Part shown: one piece after another, positions 37,426 through 44,889 of the stretch | How the letters are laid out: the number at the start of each line of letters is the position of its first letter | Position numbering within the stretch: position 1 is the first letter of the stretch | DNA from: Haloplasmataceae bacterium | Lineage (GTDB): Bacteria > Bacillota_I > Bacilli_A > Haloplasmatales > Haloplasmataceae | Direction of reading: 5' to 3' | Assembly (NCBI GenBank): GCA_029240795.1 | Contig: JARDZP010000024.1 | Location: forward strand, 1 to 54,797 | Length of the DNA stretch: 54,797 nt | Position numbers and translations under genes: made by a program | Notes under the pieces: model-generated | Told to the model about the DNA's origin: nothing | Seen by the model: only the letters and a program-made list of their open reading frames with translations | The model's database searches: none

Positions 37426-37773
37426 TTATCTAATTTCTTTGATACGTGCAGCTTTAGCTGATAAGCCACGAATGTAGAATAACTTAGCTCTACGTACTTT
37501 ACCTTTACGAGTCACTTCAATCTTATTGATTATTGGTGAATGTAATGGGAATATACGTTCTACACCTACACCATAAGAGACCTTACGTACAGTGAACATT
37601 TCACTGATACCACCGCCACGGCGAGAAATTACTAATCCTTCAAATATTTGAAGACGTTCACGGTCTCCTTCTTTGATAAGTATAGAAATTTTTACATTAT
37701 CACCAGGACGAAACTCAGGAAGATCGTTTTTCAAATATTCTTTTGTAACTTCGTTTATTAATTGTTGGCTCAT
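37426..37773 (-). CDS. rplS: 50S ribosomal protein L19
   Basis: 115 residues, the normal length. L19 sits at the 30S-50S interface. Family motifs: [52 protein letters not shown] and [20 protein letters not shown]. An AGGAGTG site precedes ATG 37773. It has its own promoter inside the end of trmD and a structured leader. Confidence 0.98.
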   Translation of the reverse strand: MSQQLINEVTKEYLKNDLPEFRPGDNVKISILIKEGDRERLQIFEGLVISRRGGGISEMFTVRKVSYGVGVERIFPLHSPIINKIEVTRKGKVRRAKLFYIRGLSAKAARIKEIR

Positions 37774-37789
37774 AGTCTCACACTCCTTC

Positions 37790-37880
37790 TATCCAATGTT
37801 CTTAAGATAATTAGACGTTTTTTTTGTCTTATCCCAGCGGAACATGGTGATTTGATTAATAATTATTACATTATTAACCG
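37790..37880 (-). promoter_or_regulatory. Possible L19 leader RNA
   Basis: Between the promoter start (near 37880) and the rplS ribosome site is about 100 bases with structure: GGTTAATAAT / ATTATTAATC hairpin (37854-37879), then CACCATGTTCCGCTGGGATAAG. A ribosomal-protein leader upstream of rplS is known in Bacilli (L19 leader motif, autoregulation). The match is from memory of position and the CCGCTGGG element; a covariance search would decide. Confidence 0.45.
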
Positions 37881-37886
37881 CAGTAT

Positions 37887-37915
37887 ATATTATCATATTT
37901 CTCATTCTTTTTCAA
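37887..37915 (-). promoter_or_regulatory. Sigma-A promoter of rplS
   Basis: -35 TTGAAA (37910-37915), 17-bp spacer, -10 TAATAT (37887-37892), lying across the trmD stop codon. Confidence 0.7.
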
Positions 37916-38651
37916 CTGTTTTTTGTTCTTCCGTGATAATTTCTTTAAAAAGTTTACTTTCTTGTTTATTTAATTGGTATTTTGATAATAAATCGGGTCT
38001 TCGTTTATAAGTAATACGTATTGATTCTTTTAAACGATATGTTTCAATTTCTTTATGATTACCAGACATTAATACATCTGGAACTTTCATCCCCATATAT
38101 TCAGCAGGTCTTGTATATTGAGGATATTCTAGTAGCTTGGTAGAAAAAGAATCATTTATGTGTGAATCTGCTTTATTTAAAACATCTGGTACTAATCGAC
38201 TAACCGCATCGACAATAATTAATGCGGCTAGTTCTCCGCCTGTAAGCACGTAATCACCAATTGAGATTTCTTCGTCAACTAAATATTCACTTACCCGTTC
38301 ATCGATTCCTTCGTAATGACCACAGATGATGATTAAATGTTCTTCATGAGCTAAATTTTCTGCTTTTTCTTGATTAAAGGTAACCCCTCTAGGGCTCGTT
38401 AAAAGTACTTTCGTATTCACCGATTTATTAATAGCTTGTAAGCAATCATAAATAGGTTGAACGGAAATAAGCATGCCAGCTCCCCCACCAAAAATATAAT
38501 CGTCTACTTTTTTGTGTTTATTCGTTGAGTATTCCCTGAAATTTATCACGTTGATTTCAACTTTGCCACTTTCAATCGCCCTACCAATAATTGACTCTTT
38601 AATAACCGAATGTATTAAATCCGGAAATAAAGTTAATATATCGATTCTCAT
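37902..38651 (-). CDS. trmD: tRNA (guanine-N1)-methyltransferase
   Basis: 249 residues. TrmD makes m1G37 in tRNAs and so prevents frameshifting. SPOUT-knot signatures: IFGGGAGML, LLTSPRGVTFNQ, CGHYEGIDERV, GDYVLTGGELAA and YTRPAEY. ATG 38651 overlaps the rimM stop by four bases (ATGA), so the two are coupled. Confidence 0.98.
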   Translation of the reverse strand: MRIDILTLFPDLIHSVIKESIIGRAIESGKVEINVINFREYSTNKHKKVDDYIFGGGAGMLISVQPIYDCLQAINKSVNTKVLLTSPRGVTFNQEKAENLAHEEHLIIICGHYEGIDERVSEYLVDEEISIGDYVLTGGELAALIIVDAVSRLVPDVLNKADSHINDSFSTKLLEYPQYTRPAEYMGMKVPDVLMSGNHKEIETYRLKESIRITYKRRPDLLSKYQLNKQESKLFKEIITEEQKTVEKE

Positions 38652-39172
38652 TCTTTATCCTGATCCCCTAAAATACCTTCAACTAAATGAATCATAATTT
38701 TTTGGGCATCTAAATCTACTTCTTCAATAAAATCATCAACAAAAGGGATCATAATTTCTTTGTTAGTTTCATCTTCAATAATTAAAATATCACTCGCACC
38801 ATAATTAACAATGTCTTTAACAATTCCGAGTTTCGTTTCATTACTGTAAGCAACGCAGCCAATAAGTTCGTGGTAATAAAACTCATCTTCTTCTAAATCT
38901 TCAAGTTGTGAATGAGGAACATAGACTTTACATTTTGAAAATGGTTCTACCGCATTGATATCATTGTAATTTTCAAAACATACTAAATCAAAATCTTTGT
39001 GGGCACGATATGATTTAATCTGAACTTGTATCTTTTCGTTATTCTTTTCAATATAAAGTGTATTGCCTTTTGCATATCTTTCAGCTTTAAAGTCAGTAGT
39101 TGATAAGATTTTAACTTCACCCTTTAGTGCGTGAGGTCCAATAATTGTACCTATAACAAAATATTCTTCCAT
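38648..39172 (-). CDS. rimM: Ribosome maturation factor RimM
   Basis: 174 residues. Binds S19 and assists 30S head assembly. N-terminal beta-barrel: IGTIIGPHALKGEVKI and YHELIGC; C-terminal PRC barrel: LGIVKDIVNYGASDILII and IPFVDDFIEEVDL. It starts a two-gene unit with trmD. Confidence 0.97.
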   Translation of the reverse strand: MEEYFVIGTIIGPHALKGEVKILSTTDFKAERYAKGNTLYIEKNNEKIQVQIKSYRAHKDFDLVCFENYNDINAVEPFSKCKVYVPHSQLEDLEEDEFYYHELIGCVAYSNETKLGIVKDIVNYGASDILIIEDETNKEIMIPFVDDFIEEVDLDAQKIMIHLVEGILGDQDKE

Positions 39173-39204
39173 AAAAATTTCCTTTCATTTTATATTACTT
39201 TATA

Positions 39205-39233
39205 AATATACCTTATTAATATTTATATTTCAA
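39205..39233 (-). promoter_or_regulatory. Sigma-A promoter of rimM-trmD
   Basis: -35 TTGAAA (39228-39233), 17-bp spacer, -10 TATATT (39205-39210). It lies in the 136-base gap made by the divergent MBL gene. Confidence 0.65.
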
Positions 39234-39308
39234 TAAAAACAAGTGATAAATATATTTTATACTACAAATTAATATTTTACACATAATAAGTAAAAAAGGA
39301 GGAAAGAA

Positions 39309-40130
39309 ATGACGATAATAAATAAAATATTGAACATGGTAGGAAACGTGACAGATAAACGCGAATTAATTACTGAAGAAATCATGTTAATGAAATTTAC
39401 AATTGTCAATGCATGTGTTGTTGGTAATAAAGAAGACATTAAAGAAAATTTTGTTTTGGTTGACACTGGTTTAGAGGATTCAGCTAAATATATTAAAGAA
39501 AGTGTTTATAATCACTTGGGTAAAAAACCAAAAGCAATTATTCTTACTCATGGTCACTTTGATCACATTGGTTCTGTCAAAGCGTTACAAGAAAAATGGA
39601 ATATCCCTGTTTACGCCCATAAGCTAGAAATACCCTATTTAACAGGAGAGAAAGACTATCCTGTTCCTGACCCAAGTGTAGATAGTGGATTAGTCGCTAA
39701 AATGTCACCAGGATTTCCTCATCTAGGTATAAACATAAAAGTAGAACCATTACCAGATGATTATACTATTCCTTTTATGCCTAATTGGCTTTATATTCAT
39801 ACACCAGGTCACACGGAAGGTCATATAAGTTTATTTAACACTGAAGAAAAGATCCTAATCGCAGGAGATGCCTTTACGACATTAAAACAAGAATCACTCT
39901 TCTCTGTTCTAACTCAAAAAGAAGAAGTGAATGGACCACCTAAATATTTAACTACTGACTTTGAAACTGCTTTAAAATCCATTAAAAAGTTACAAGACTT
40001 ACATCCAAATCTCGCAATCTTAAGTCATGGAAACCCAATTAGTGGTAAAGAATTACAGGAACATTTAAATATGTTAGTTGCTAACTTCAATGAAATTGCT
40101 GTACCTAATGAAAGTAGATATTCAAAATAA
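39309..40130 (+). CDS. MBL-fold metallo-hydrolase
   Basis: 273 residues. The dinuclear zinc site is complete: LVDTG, LTHGHFDHIG, TPGHTEGHI, AGDAF and SHGNPISG. This is the glyoxalase-II-like branch of the metallo-beta-lactamase fold, so a thioester or lactone substrate is possible, but none can be named. AGGAGG precedes the ATG. It is on the plus strand and splits the rpsP-khpA and rimM-trmD pairs, which are adjacent in most Bacilli. Confidence 0.88.
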   Translation: MTIINKILNMVGNVTDKRELITEEIMLMKFTIVNACVVGNKEDIKENFVLVDTGLEDSAKYIKESVYNHLGKKPKAIILTHGHFDHIGSVKALQEKWNIPVYAHKLEIPYLTGEKDYPVPDPSVDSGLVAKMSPGFPHLGINIKVEPLPDDYTIPFMPNWLYIHTPGHTEGHISLFNTEEKILIAGDAFTTLKQESLFSVLTQKEEVNGPPKYLTTDFETALKSIKKLQDLHPNLAILSHGNPISGKELQEHLNMLVANFNEIAVPNESRYSK

Positions 40131-40132
40131 GG

Positions 40133-40173
40133 AAAATAACTATATCATGCACATTGTATGATATAGTTATTTT
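40133..40173 (+). terminator. Terminator of the MBL hydrolase gene
   Basis: AAAATAACTATATCAT / ATGATATAGTTATTTT perfect 16-bp stem, nine-base loop. Confidence 0.85.
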
Positions 40174-40364
40174 ATATTAACTTCATTCTAATTTATTAAG
40201 AATAAGTATTTGGTTTACTAATAAAAAAAGTCTTCTATTAAAACTAAATATTTTAAATTCTTAATTGTTGTAATTTTTACATATCAAAAATATATTATGT
40301 AAAAACTATATTGTTAACTTATTCCTAAATTACTTCTAAATAAATAATATTAAAGCAATAAAAA

Positions 40365-40394
40365 ACCTAACATTTAAATTACTAAATGTTAGGT
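40365..40394 (-). terminator. Terminator of rpsP-khpA
   Basis: ACCTAACATTTA / TAAATGTTAGGT 12-bp stem with a six-base loop and T-run on the minus strand. Confidence 0.85.
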
Positions 40395-40399
40395 ATACT

Positions 40400-40645
40400 T
40401 TAAAAATGATCGATATTTATCCGAATCTTAAATTTATTTTTCATTGCCGCTGCATAACAAATTGTTCTTACTGCTTGAGCTATACTTCCATTTCGTCCAA
40501 TTACCCGGCCAATATCTGCCTGACTAACCATTACTTCATAAACAACAAATCCATCTACGTCTTTTTCAAATTCTTTAACGATTACTTCATCTATGTTTTC
40601 AACTAATGGTTCGATTAGCGTTTTAATCAAATTTTCCATTGACAT
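40400..40645 (-). CDS. khpA: KH-domain RNA-binding protein KhpA (YlqC)
   Basis: 81 residues, a single KH domain. VIGRNGSIAQAVRTICYAA is the KH GxxG loop with the following helix. KhpA usually pairs with KhpB (Jag). It begins two bases after the rpsP stop, the standard position. MSMENLIK gives two possible starts; the first is taken. Confidence 0.95.
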   Translation of the reverse strand: MSMENLIKTLIEPLVENIDEVIVKEFEKDVDGFVVYEVMVSQADIGRVIGRNGSIAQAVRTICYAAAMKNKFKIRINIDHF

Positions 40646-40647
40646 AA

Positions 40648-40920
40648 TTATTTACCTTGTCTTTGGTTATGGAATTTTTCCATGATACCTTGTTTTGATA
40701 ACAATGAACGAACTGTATCAGTTGGTTGAGCACCATTACTTAACCATTTTAATGCAGATTCTTCATTAATTTTTATTTCTGCTGGTTGAGTAACAGGGTT
40801 GTAAGTACCTAATATTTCAATAAATCTTCCATCACGTGGAAATCTACTATCAGCAGCAACTATACGATAGAAAGGACGTTTTTTTGATCCTAAACGTTGT
40901 ATACGTAATTTAACAGCCAT
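40648..40920 (-). CDS. rpsP: 30S ribosomal protein S16
   Basis: 90 residues, complete. Family start [20 protein letters not shown] and the following [20 protein letters not shown] identify it. AGGAGG ahead of ATG 40920. ffh, which usually precedes it, is absent here. Confidence 0.98.
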   Translation of the reverse strand: MAVKLRIQRLGSKKRPFYRIVAADSRFPRDGRFIEILGTYNPVTQPAEIKINEESALKWLSNGAQPTDTVRSLLSKQGIMEKFHNQRQGK

Positions 40921-40968
40921 TTTTTCTTTCCTCCTTTATGTGTTAAGTGTTTTTACTTGACAGTAATT

Positions 40969-40996
40969 ATTATATCACTATTTTCTGTTTAGTCAA
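40969..40996 (-). promoter_or_regulatory. Sigma-A promoter of rpsP-khpA
   Basis: -35 TTGACT (40991-40996), 16-bp spacer, -10 TATAAT (40969-40974). Confidence 0.75.
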
Positions 40997-41002
40997 TAAA
41001 AA

Positions 41003-41031
41003 AAAGCAGATTTTTTAAAAATCCACCTTTT
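41003..41031 (-). terminator. Terminator of ylbD-ylbG
   Basis: GATTTTT / AAAAATC stem with outer CTTTT pairs and a long T-run on the minus strand, overlapping the last bases of ylbG. Confidence 0.7.
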
Positions 41032-41260
41032 AAATTTTAAAAGCGTACTCTTCTACTTCAGTAAGAGACACTTCTACTTTAGTTACACCGTTAATTTGTT
41101 TAATATTTTCGATAATTGATTTCGCATTTTTCTCATCGACATACAAATAGGCATAACATAATTTTTTTGATTGATAAATAAGATTACCCAAGATTGATAC
41201 TTTTTTTAAACAATTGGGATTATTATAGTATATGATTAATAATTTTCTTGCTACTTCCAT
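41030..41260 (-). CDS. ylbG: YlbG family protein (DUF2129)
   Basis: 76 residues. RKLLIIYYNNPNCLKKVSIL and AYLYVDEKNAKSIIENIKQI fit the small alpha/beta YlbG proteins. Function unknown. It follows ylbF by 9 bases as in B. subtilis. Confidence 0.88.
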   Translation of the reverse strand: MEVARKLLIIYYNNPNCLKKVSILGNLIYQSKKLCYAYLYVDEKNAKSIIENIKQINGVTKVEVSLTEVEEYAFKI

Positions 41261-41269
41261 GTTACCACC

Positions 41270-41650
41270 TTATTCTATAAATTTAATGCTAGTTTTTCCG
41301 TGTTTTTCTTTTATGTTAACTACACCTTTTAAACTTGTTTCAATTTGATAATTAATGATATCTAATTGTTTTTCTGCTTCTTTATATTTTTTAAACAATT
41401 CATTTTTCATAAGTTTTATTTTGACTTCTTGGTAATCAGCATTTATCTTTTCTATTCCAGGGTAATATCTACCATATTTATTAGCTTCTTCAAATATACT
41501 TTTTCTTTTATTAAATTCTTCTAGAATATTAGTTAATACTTCATCATTTTGAATCATTTTTTCATATTTCAGATAATCTTTATAAACATCACTTTCTTTA
41601 ATTGCTAAAGCTAATTCATAGGCTTTTTGAATAATTTTTGTATTTTCCAT
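41270..41650 (-). CDS. ylbF: YlbF family regulator (RNase Y-complex type)
   Basis: 126 residues. Helical DUF964/com_ylbF protein: AYELALAIKESDVYKDYLKY, LEEFNKRKSIFEEANKYG, then KLMKNELFKKYKEAEKQL. In B. subtilis YlbF forms the Y-complex with YmcA and YaaT, which steers RNase Y and affects sporulation and competence. Whether the partners exist here is outside the window. Confidence 0.88.
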   Translation of the reverse strand: MENTKIIQKAYELALAIKESDVYKDYLKYEKMIQNDEVLTNILEEFNKRKSIFEEANKYGRYYPGIEKINADYQEVKIKLMKNELFKKYKEAEKQLDIINYQIETSLKGVVNIKEKHGKTSIKFIE

Positions 41651-41715
41651 TTTTTCACCATCTTATTCTTATATTATATATTATACAATAGGTTTATTAA
41701 CTAGTAAATATATGA

Positions 41716-41943
41716 TTAACTACGTTTCATATAATCATTTAATAAAGTTAATATTTCTACTTGATTTTTAAAGCGATCCACTTTATGTTGTAGAGTTATT
41801 TGTAACTCATCTTTCGCAATTTTATTGAATTGAGTAAAGCGATCTGGATGACGGTTTAATATTTTATACCACTCTGGGTGGGTTCTTATATAAAACAAGA
41901 TTTCTTGTTTTTTATAAATTTGTTCAGTTATTTCTTTAGTCAT
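41716..41943 (-). CDS. ylbE: YlbE-like protein
   Basis: 75 residues. YIRTHPEWYKILNRHPD is the YlbE-like signature (IR-x-x-PeWYR-x-L-x-R-x-P). The ATG at 41943 overlaps the end of ylbD by eight bases and has no good ribosome site, so coupled translation is likely. Function unknown. Confidence 0.85.
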   Translation of the reverse strand: MTKEITEQIYKKQEILFYIRTHPEWYKILNRHPDRFTQFNKIAKDELQITLQHKVDRFKNQVEILTLLNDYMKRS

Positions 41944-42325
41944 CGTAATCATCAAAACGTCTGAATAATGGATCGACTCTTCTACGTTGTGGTCCCGCTA
42001 TTTGACTTTGATTTTTTGAGCCACCATTAAAAGCAGATATTATACCAGCTACTTTAGAAACTGTTCCGATCATCTTCGTGATATCATCAGGATTGACTTT
42101 TTTTACATAATTTAACGCCGTTTTTAAAAATTCACTACTTTCAGTCGATTCAGTTTTAGCTGATTCTTTACTTTCTTCTTTATAATTATCCCAAGACCCG
42201 TCATCTCCAAGAATTGACCATTCTTCGTAAATTGATTGCCACGTTCTTTTTCTATCTCTTACTTCATATCTAAGCTTTGGGTATTTTTTCGCAAAAGCTT
42301 TAAATTCATCTATTGAACTAGACAT
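41936..42325 (-). CDS. ylbD: YlbD-like putative spore coat protein
   Basis: 129 residues. The N-terminal IDEFKAFAKKYPKLRYEVRD and RTWQSIYEEWSILGDD fit the YlbD coat protein family; the C-terminal part ends RRRVDPLFRRFDDYDD. It opens the ylbDEFG unit, in the B. subtilis order, with AGGAGGG before ATG 42325. Confidence 0.85.
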   Translation of the reverse strand: MSSSIDEFKAFAKKYPKLRYEVRDRKRTWQSIYEEWSILGDDGSWDNYKEESKESAKTESTESSEFLKTALNYVKKVNPDDITKMIGTVSKVAGIISAFNGGSKNQSQIAGPQRRRVDPLFRRFDDYDD

Positions 42326-42444
42326 AGTATCCCTCCTATTACTATACTAATAATACAATAAGCAATTTTATAAAAAATGTGCTATATTTTATAAAAGATA
42401 ATTTAATTAAATTTATTTTTTAAAAGCAATTATCTAGGCTAATA

Positions 42445-42453
42445 CATATATTA
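42445..42453 (+). promoter_or_regulatory. Sigma-K-like -10 element, first YjcZ gene
   Basis: CATATATTA matches CATAnnnTA, 27 bases before the start codon. A GC dinucleotide 17 bases upstream is near the expected AC of the -35. Confidence 0.45.
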
Positions 42454-42479
42454 GGATAGACAATTAAATGGAGGTAAAT

Positions 42480-42602
42480 ATGTATCGTTATGATGATTAT
42501 TATTATGACTTCGGAAAAGGCTATTTATTTGCCTTAATATTAGTATTATTTATTTTATTATGTATTATCAGTTCAACAATATGTACTAAATCCTTAAAAT
42601 AA
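42480..42602 (+). CDS. YjcZ-like small sporulation membrane protein (copy 1)
   Basis: 40 residues: MYRYDDYYYD head, then the YjcZ core FALILVLFILLCII and a polar tail. GGAGG lies six bases before the ATG. YjcZ/YrpD-type proteins are tiny spore-associated single-helix proteins of Bacilli. This copy has a Tyr/Asp-rich head and lacks the GC-x-C ending of the other three. Confidence 0.8.
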   Translation: MYRYDDYYYDFGKGYLFALILVLFILLCIISSTICTKSLK

Positions 42603-42656
42603 TAAAGTAGTTTTTTTTATTTTTAGACAAAAGCACACTCTAACTTCATTAAATTT

Positions 42657-42665
42657 CATATATTA
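42657..42665 (+). promoter_or_regulatory. Sigma-K-like -10 element, second YjcZ gene
   Basis: CATATATTA, 35 bases before the start codon; an AC lies 18 bases upstream (42637-42638). Confidence 0.45.
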
Positions 42666-42699
42666 TCAGTGACTTCAACAGTTAAGGAGGGGTGTTTTT

Positions 42700-42870
42700 A
42701 TGTATTATGGTGGTAACCAAGCTACTCAAGGATACGGTGTTCCTTCATACGGTTACGGATGTTGTGAACCTGTTAATTACTGCTGTCAACAAGGCAATAA
42801 TAGTTTTGCTTTAATATTAGTATTATTCATCTTATTAGTTATAATTGGATGTACATGTTTTAAATTCTAG
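42700..42870 (+). CDS. YjcZ-like small sporulation membrane protein (copy 2)
   Basis: 56 residues with a Gly/Tyr/Cys-rich head (GYGCCEPVNYCC) and the core SFALILVLFILLVIIGCTC. GGAGGGG lies before ATG 42700. The head resembles coat-like proteins, and the cysteines could cross-link in the spore coat. Confidence 0.85.
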   Translation: MYYGGNQATQGYGVPSYGYGCCEPVNYCCQQGNNSFALILVLFILLVIIGCTCFKF

Positions 42871-42948
42871 TGTAATTGAAGGGGTAAGTAATTTTACCTC
42901 TTCTATTAATTAATTTAGGCTTTAGCACATACTCATTAAAAACAGATT

Positions 42949-42957
42949 CATATAATA
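42949..42957 (+). promoter_or_regulatory. Sigma-K-like promoter, third YjcZ gene
   Basis: -10 CATATAATA with AC exactly 16 bases upstream (42931-42932); start codon 31 bases downstream. This is the best -35/-10 pair of the four. Confidence 0.55.
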
Positions 42958-42987
42958 AAATTGAAACTTAATAAAGGAGGAAATATC

Positions 42988-43083
42988 ATGACAGGTGGTT
43001 ATCAACAACAAGGTTCTAATTTTGCTTTTATTCTAGTATTATTTATTTTATTAGTAATTATCGGATGTGTATGCTACTCTTAA
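42988..43083 (+). CDS. YjcZ-like small sporulation membrane protein (copy 3)
   Basis: 31 residues, the shortest: MTGGYQQQGSN then FAFILVLFILLVIIGCVCYS. AAAGGAGG lies before the ATG. Nearly the minimal YjcZ form. Confidence 0.85.
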   Translation: MTGGYQQQGSNFAFILVLFILLVIIGCVCYS

Positions 43084-43104
43084 TTAAAGCATTTTAATTC
43101 AATC

Positions 43105-43113
43105 CATACTATA
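43105..43113 (+). promoter_or_regulatory. Sigma-K-like -10 element, fourth YjcZ gene
   Basis: CATACTATA matches CATAnnnTA, 33 bases before the start codon. No clear AC at 16-17 bases upstream. Confidence 0.4.
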
Positions 43114-43145
43114 GAAGAAATAATTCTAACAAGGAGGGGTAAATT

Positions 43146-43295
43146 ATGTATTACGGTTCAGCAGGATATGGTTACGGTGCTGGAGATGCTAATTTCAGTA
43201 ATAATTGCTGCTACAATAATAGAGGAAACAGTTTTGCTCTAGTCTTAGTATTATTCATTCTCTTAGTTCTCATTGGATGCACATGTATAGGCTAA
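43146..43295 (+). CDS. YjcZ-like small sporulation membrane protein (copy 4)
   Basis: 49 residues: MYYGSAGYGYGAG head, NNCCYNN, then SFALVLVLFILLVLIGCTC. AAGGAGGGG precedes the ATG. Close to copy 2 in layout. Confidence 0.85.
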   Translation: MYYGSAGYGYGAGDANFSNNCCYNNRGNSFALVLVLFILLVLIGCTCIG

Positions 43296-43311
43296 TATAA
43301 AAATTAAGCTG

Positions 43312-43329
43312 GGAAGCAAGTTTGCTTCC
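43312..43329 (+). terminator. Terminator after the YjcZ cluster
   Basis: GGAAGCAA / TTGCTTCC stem with a two-base turn and following T's. Confidence 0.75.
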
Positions 43330-43392
43330 TTTTCTTTTTATAAATAATTTGCTATAATATAGATATACTTTTAATGGAGGTGTATTTATAAA

Positions 43393-43965
43393 GTGTTAAC
43401 AATGAAAGATATCATCCGTGAAGGACATGAGGCATTAAATAAGGTAGCTGAAGAAGTACAAATACCATTGTCTGATGAAGATAGAAATACATTATTTTTA
43501 ATGTTAGAATACATTAGAAATTCACAAGATGAAGAAATAGCAACTAAATATCAACTACGTCCTAGTGTTGGAATTGCAGCTCCACAAATCAACATCTTAA
43601 AACGAATGATTGCGATATACACTACTGATGAAAAAAATGAAGTTTTATATAATTTAATGCTCGTTAATCCGAAAATTATTAGTCATTCTGAAGAAATGAC
43701 CTTTCTACAACAAGGTGAAGGTTGTTTATCAGTTGACAGGGAAGTACCGGGTTATGTATTTAGATATAAAAAAATTACAGTTCAAGGATATCAGTTAAAT
43801 GAAAATGGAGATTTACTAAAAGTCAAATTAAGATTAAAAGGCTATGTTGCGATTGTCGTACAACATGAAATCGATCATTTACATGGTATTTTATTTACTG
43901 AGAGAATTGATAAAGCAAATCCTTATAAAGTATCAGAAAATTTAAATCCAATCATTTTTGAATAA
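43393..43965 (+). CDS. def: Peptide deformylase
   Basis: 190 residues. Removes formyl from nascent N-terminal Met. The three motifs are all present: GIAAPQINILKRM, EGCLSVDREVPGY (metal Cys) and VQHEIDHLHGILF (HExxH). It starts with GTG at 43393 after GGAGGTG, and MLTMKDIIREGHEAL aligns with the known N-terminus of Bacillus deformylases. It sits between sporulation genes on both sides. Confidence 0.97.
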   Translation: MLTMKDIIREGHEALNKVAEEVQIPLSDEDRNTLFLMLEYIRNSQDEEIATKYQLRPSVGIAAPQINILKRMIAIYTTDEKNEVLYNLMLVNPKIISHSEEMTFLQQGEGCLSVDREVPGYVFRYKKITVQGYQLNENGDLLKVKLRLKGYVAIVVQHEIDHLHGILFTERIDKANPYKVSENLNPIIFE

Positions 43966-43998
43966 ATGTAGTTATCTAATGTAGATACTACATTTTTT
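43966..43998 (+). terminator. Terminator of def
   Basis: ATGTAG / CTACAT outer stem with inner TATCT / AGATA and a T-run. Confidence 0.7.
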
Positions 43999-44071
43999 AT
44001 TTTCATGATAAATATCCATAATGAAAGTGCCCTTTTTCTAATTATATGGTCAACAATCTCTTTATCTAGGA

Positions 44072-44098
44072 ACTTTTATCAGTGTTATTCGTATTATA
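44072..44098 (+). promoter_or_regulatory. Sigma-K-like promoter
   Basis: AC at 44072-44073, 16-bp spacer, CGTATTATA at 44090-44098 (one base from CATAnnnTA). It lies 27 bases before the start of the Pro/Gln/Met-rich gene. Confidence 0.5.
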
Positions 44099-44124
44099 CA
44101 TTGAATAAAAAAGGAGTGTTAATT

Positions 44125-44835
44125 ATGGAAAAACAATATTTTTATTCTTCTGATAATTTTATTCCACAACAAATGGGAATGTGTTCGAACCCTTCATTAC
44201 AAAACAAATATTCAGATTGTTTATATCCAATGCAACCAATGATGCCTCAACCTCAATGTATGCCACAAACACAATTTGATGTGTATAAAGCTTTTAATAT
44301 TCCAACACAACAAACTATGTATGGATTTAATCCACAAATGATGTATCAAATGAAGGCACCTGTTAGTATGGAAAGCATGTTTTTAATGCAACAACAACCT
44401 GAATTAAGAAAAGGTGAAGAACAAATAAAACTCCCACCAGTTATTCCACCTAAACCATTTCCATTACCTGAAATAAAACCTCAACCACTTCCGGTAATGC
44501 CACAACTGCCGGTTATAAAACCCGTACCAGTTATACCACAAATGCAACCAAAGCAAATGATGATTTCCATTAAAAAGACACAAGCACAATTTCAACCTCA
44601 ACCATTTCCACAACAAATGGTTTGTCCAGTAGAACAATGCATGCCTATGCCTTGTTTACCTTGTATTCCTATGCCTTGTGAACATTTTATGTTACCAAAA
44701 CAATTTATGCCTTGTGTTCAACAACCATTCTGTTTTGACTGCTATCCACAACCTAATGAATGTATGTATGGTATGAATCCTTATATGGGTCAACAACAAA
44801 TGCCATTCGGAATGTTTCCATTTGAAGAAGAATAA
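44125..44835 (+). CDS. Pro/Gln/Met/Cys-rich protein, likely spore coat component
   Basis: 236 residues of low complexity. Pro, Gln and Met dominate (PMQPMMPQPQCMPQ, PPVIPPKPFPLPEIKPQP), and the last third is Cys-rich (CMPMPCLPCIPMPCEH, CFDCYPQPNECMYG). No signal or membrane segment. ATG 44125 has AAGGAG ahead. The composition, cysteines, neighbouring YjcZ genes and sigma-K-like promoter all suggest a late mother-cell coat protein. No family was recognised. Confidence 0.65.
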   Translation: MEKQYFYSSDNFIPQQMGMCSNPSLQNKYSDCLYPMQPMMPQPQCMPQTQFDVYKAFNIPTQQTMYGFNPQMMYQMKAPVSMESMFLMQQQPELRKGEEQIKLPPVIPPKPFPLPEIKPQPLPVMPQLPVIKPVPVIPQMQPKQMMISIKKTQAQFQPQPFPQQMVCPVEQCMPMPCLPCIPMPCEHFMLPKQFMPCVQQPFCFDCYPQPNECMYGMNPYMGQQQMPFGMFPFEEE

Positions 44836-44851
44836 CCAAATATTATAGATA

Positions 44852-44883
44852 AAATCCCTACTTTATAGTTAAAGTAGGGATTT
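44852..44883. terminator. Bidirectional terminator
   Basis: AAATCCCTACTTTA / TAAAGTAGGGATTT 14-bp stem between the convergent Pro-rich and TPR genes. Confidence 0.85.
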
Positions 44884-44889
44884 AGTTTT

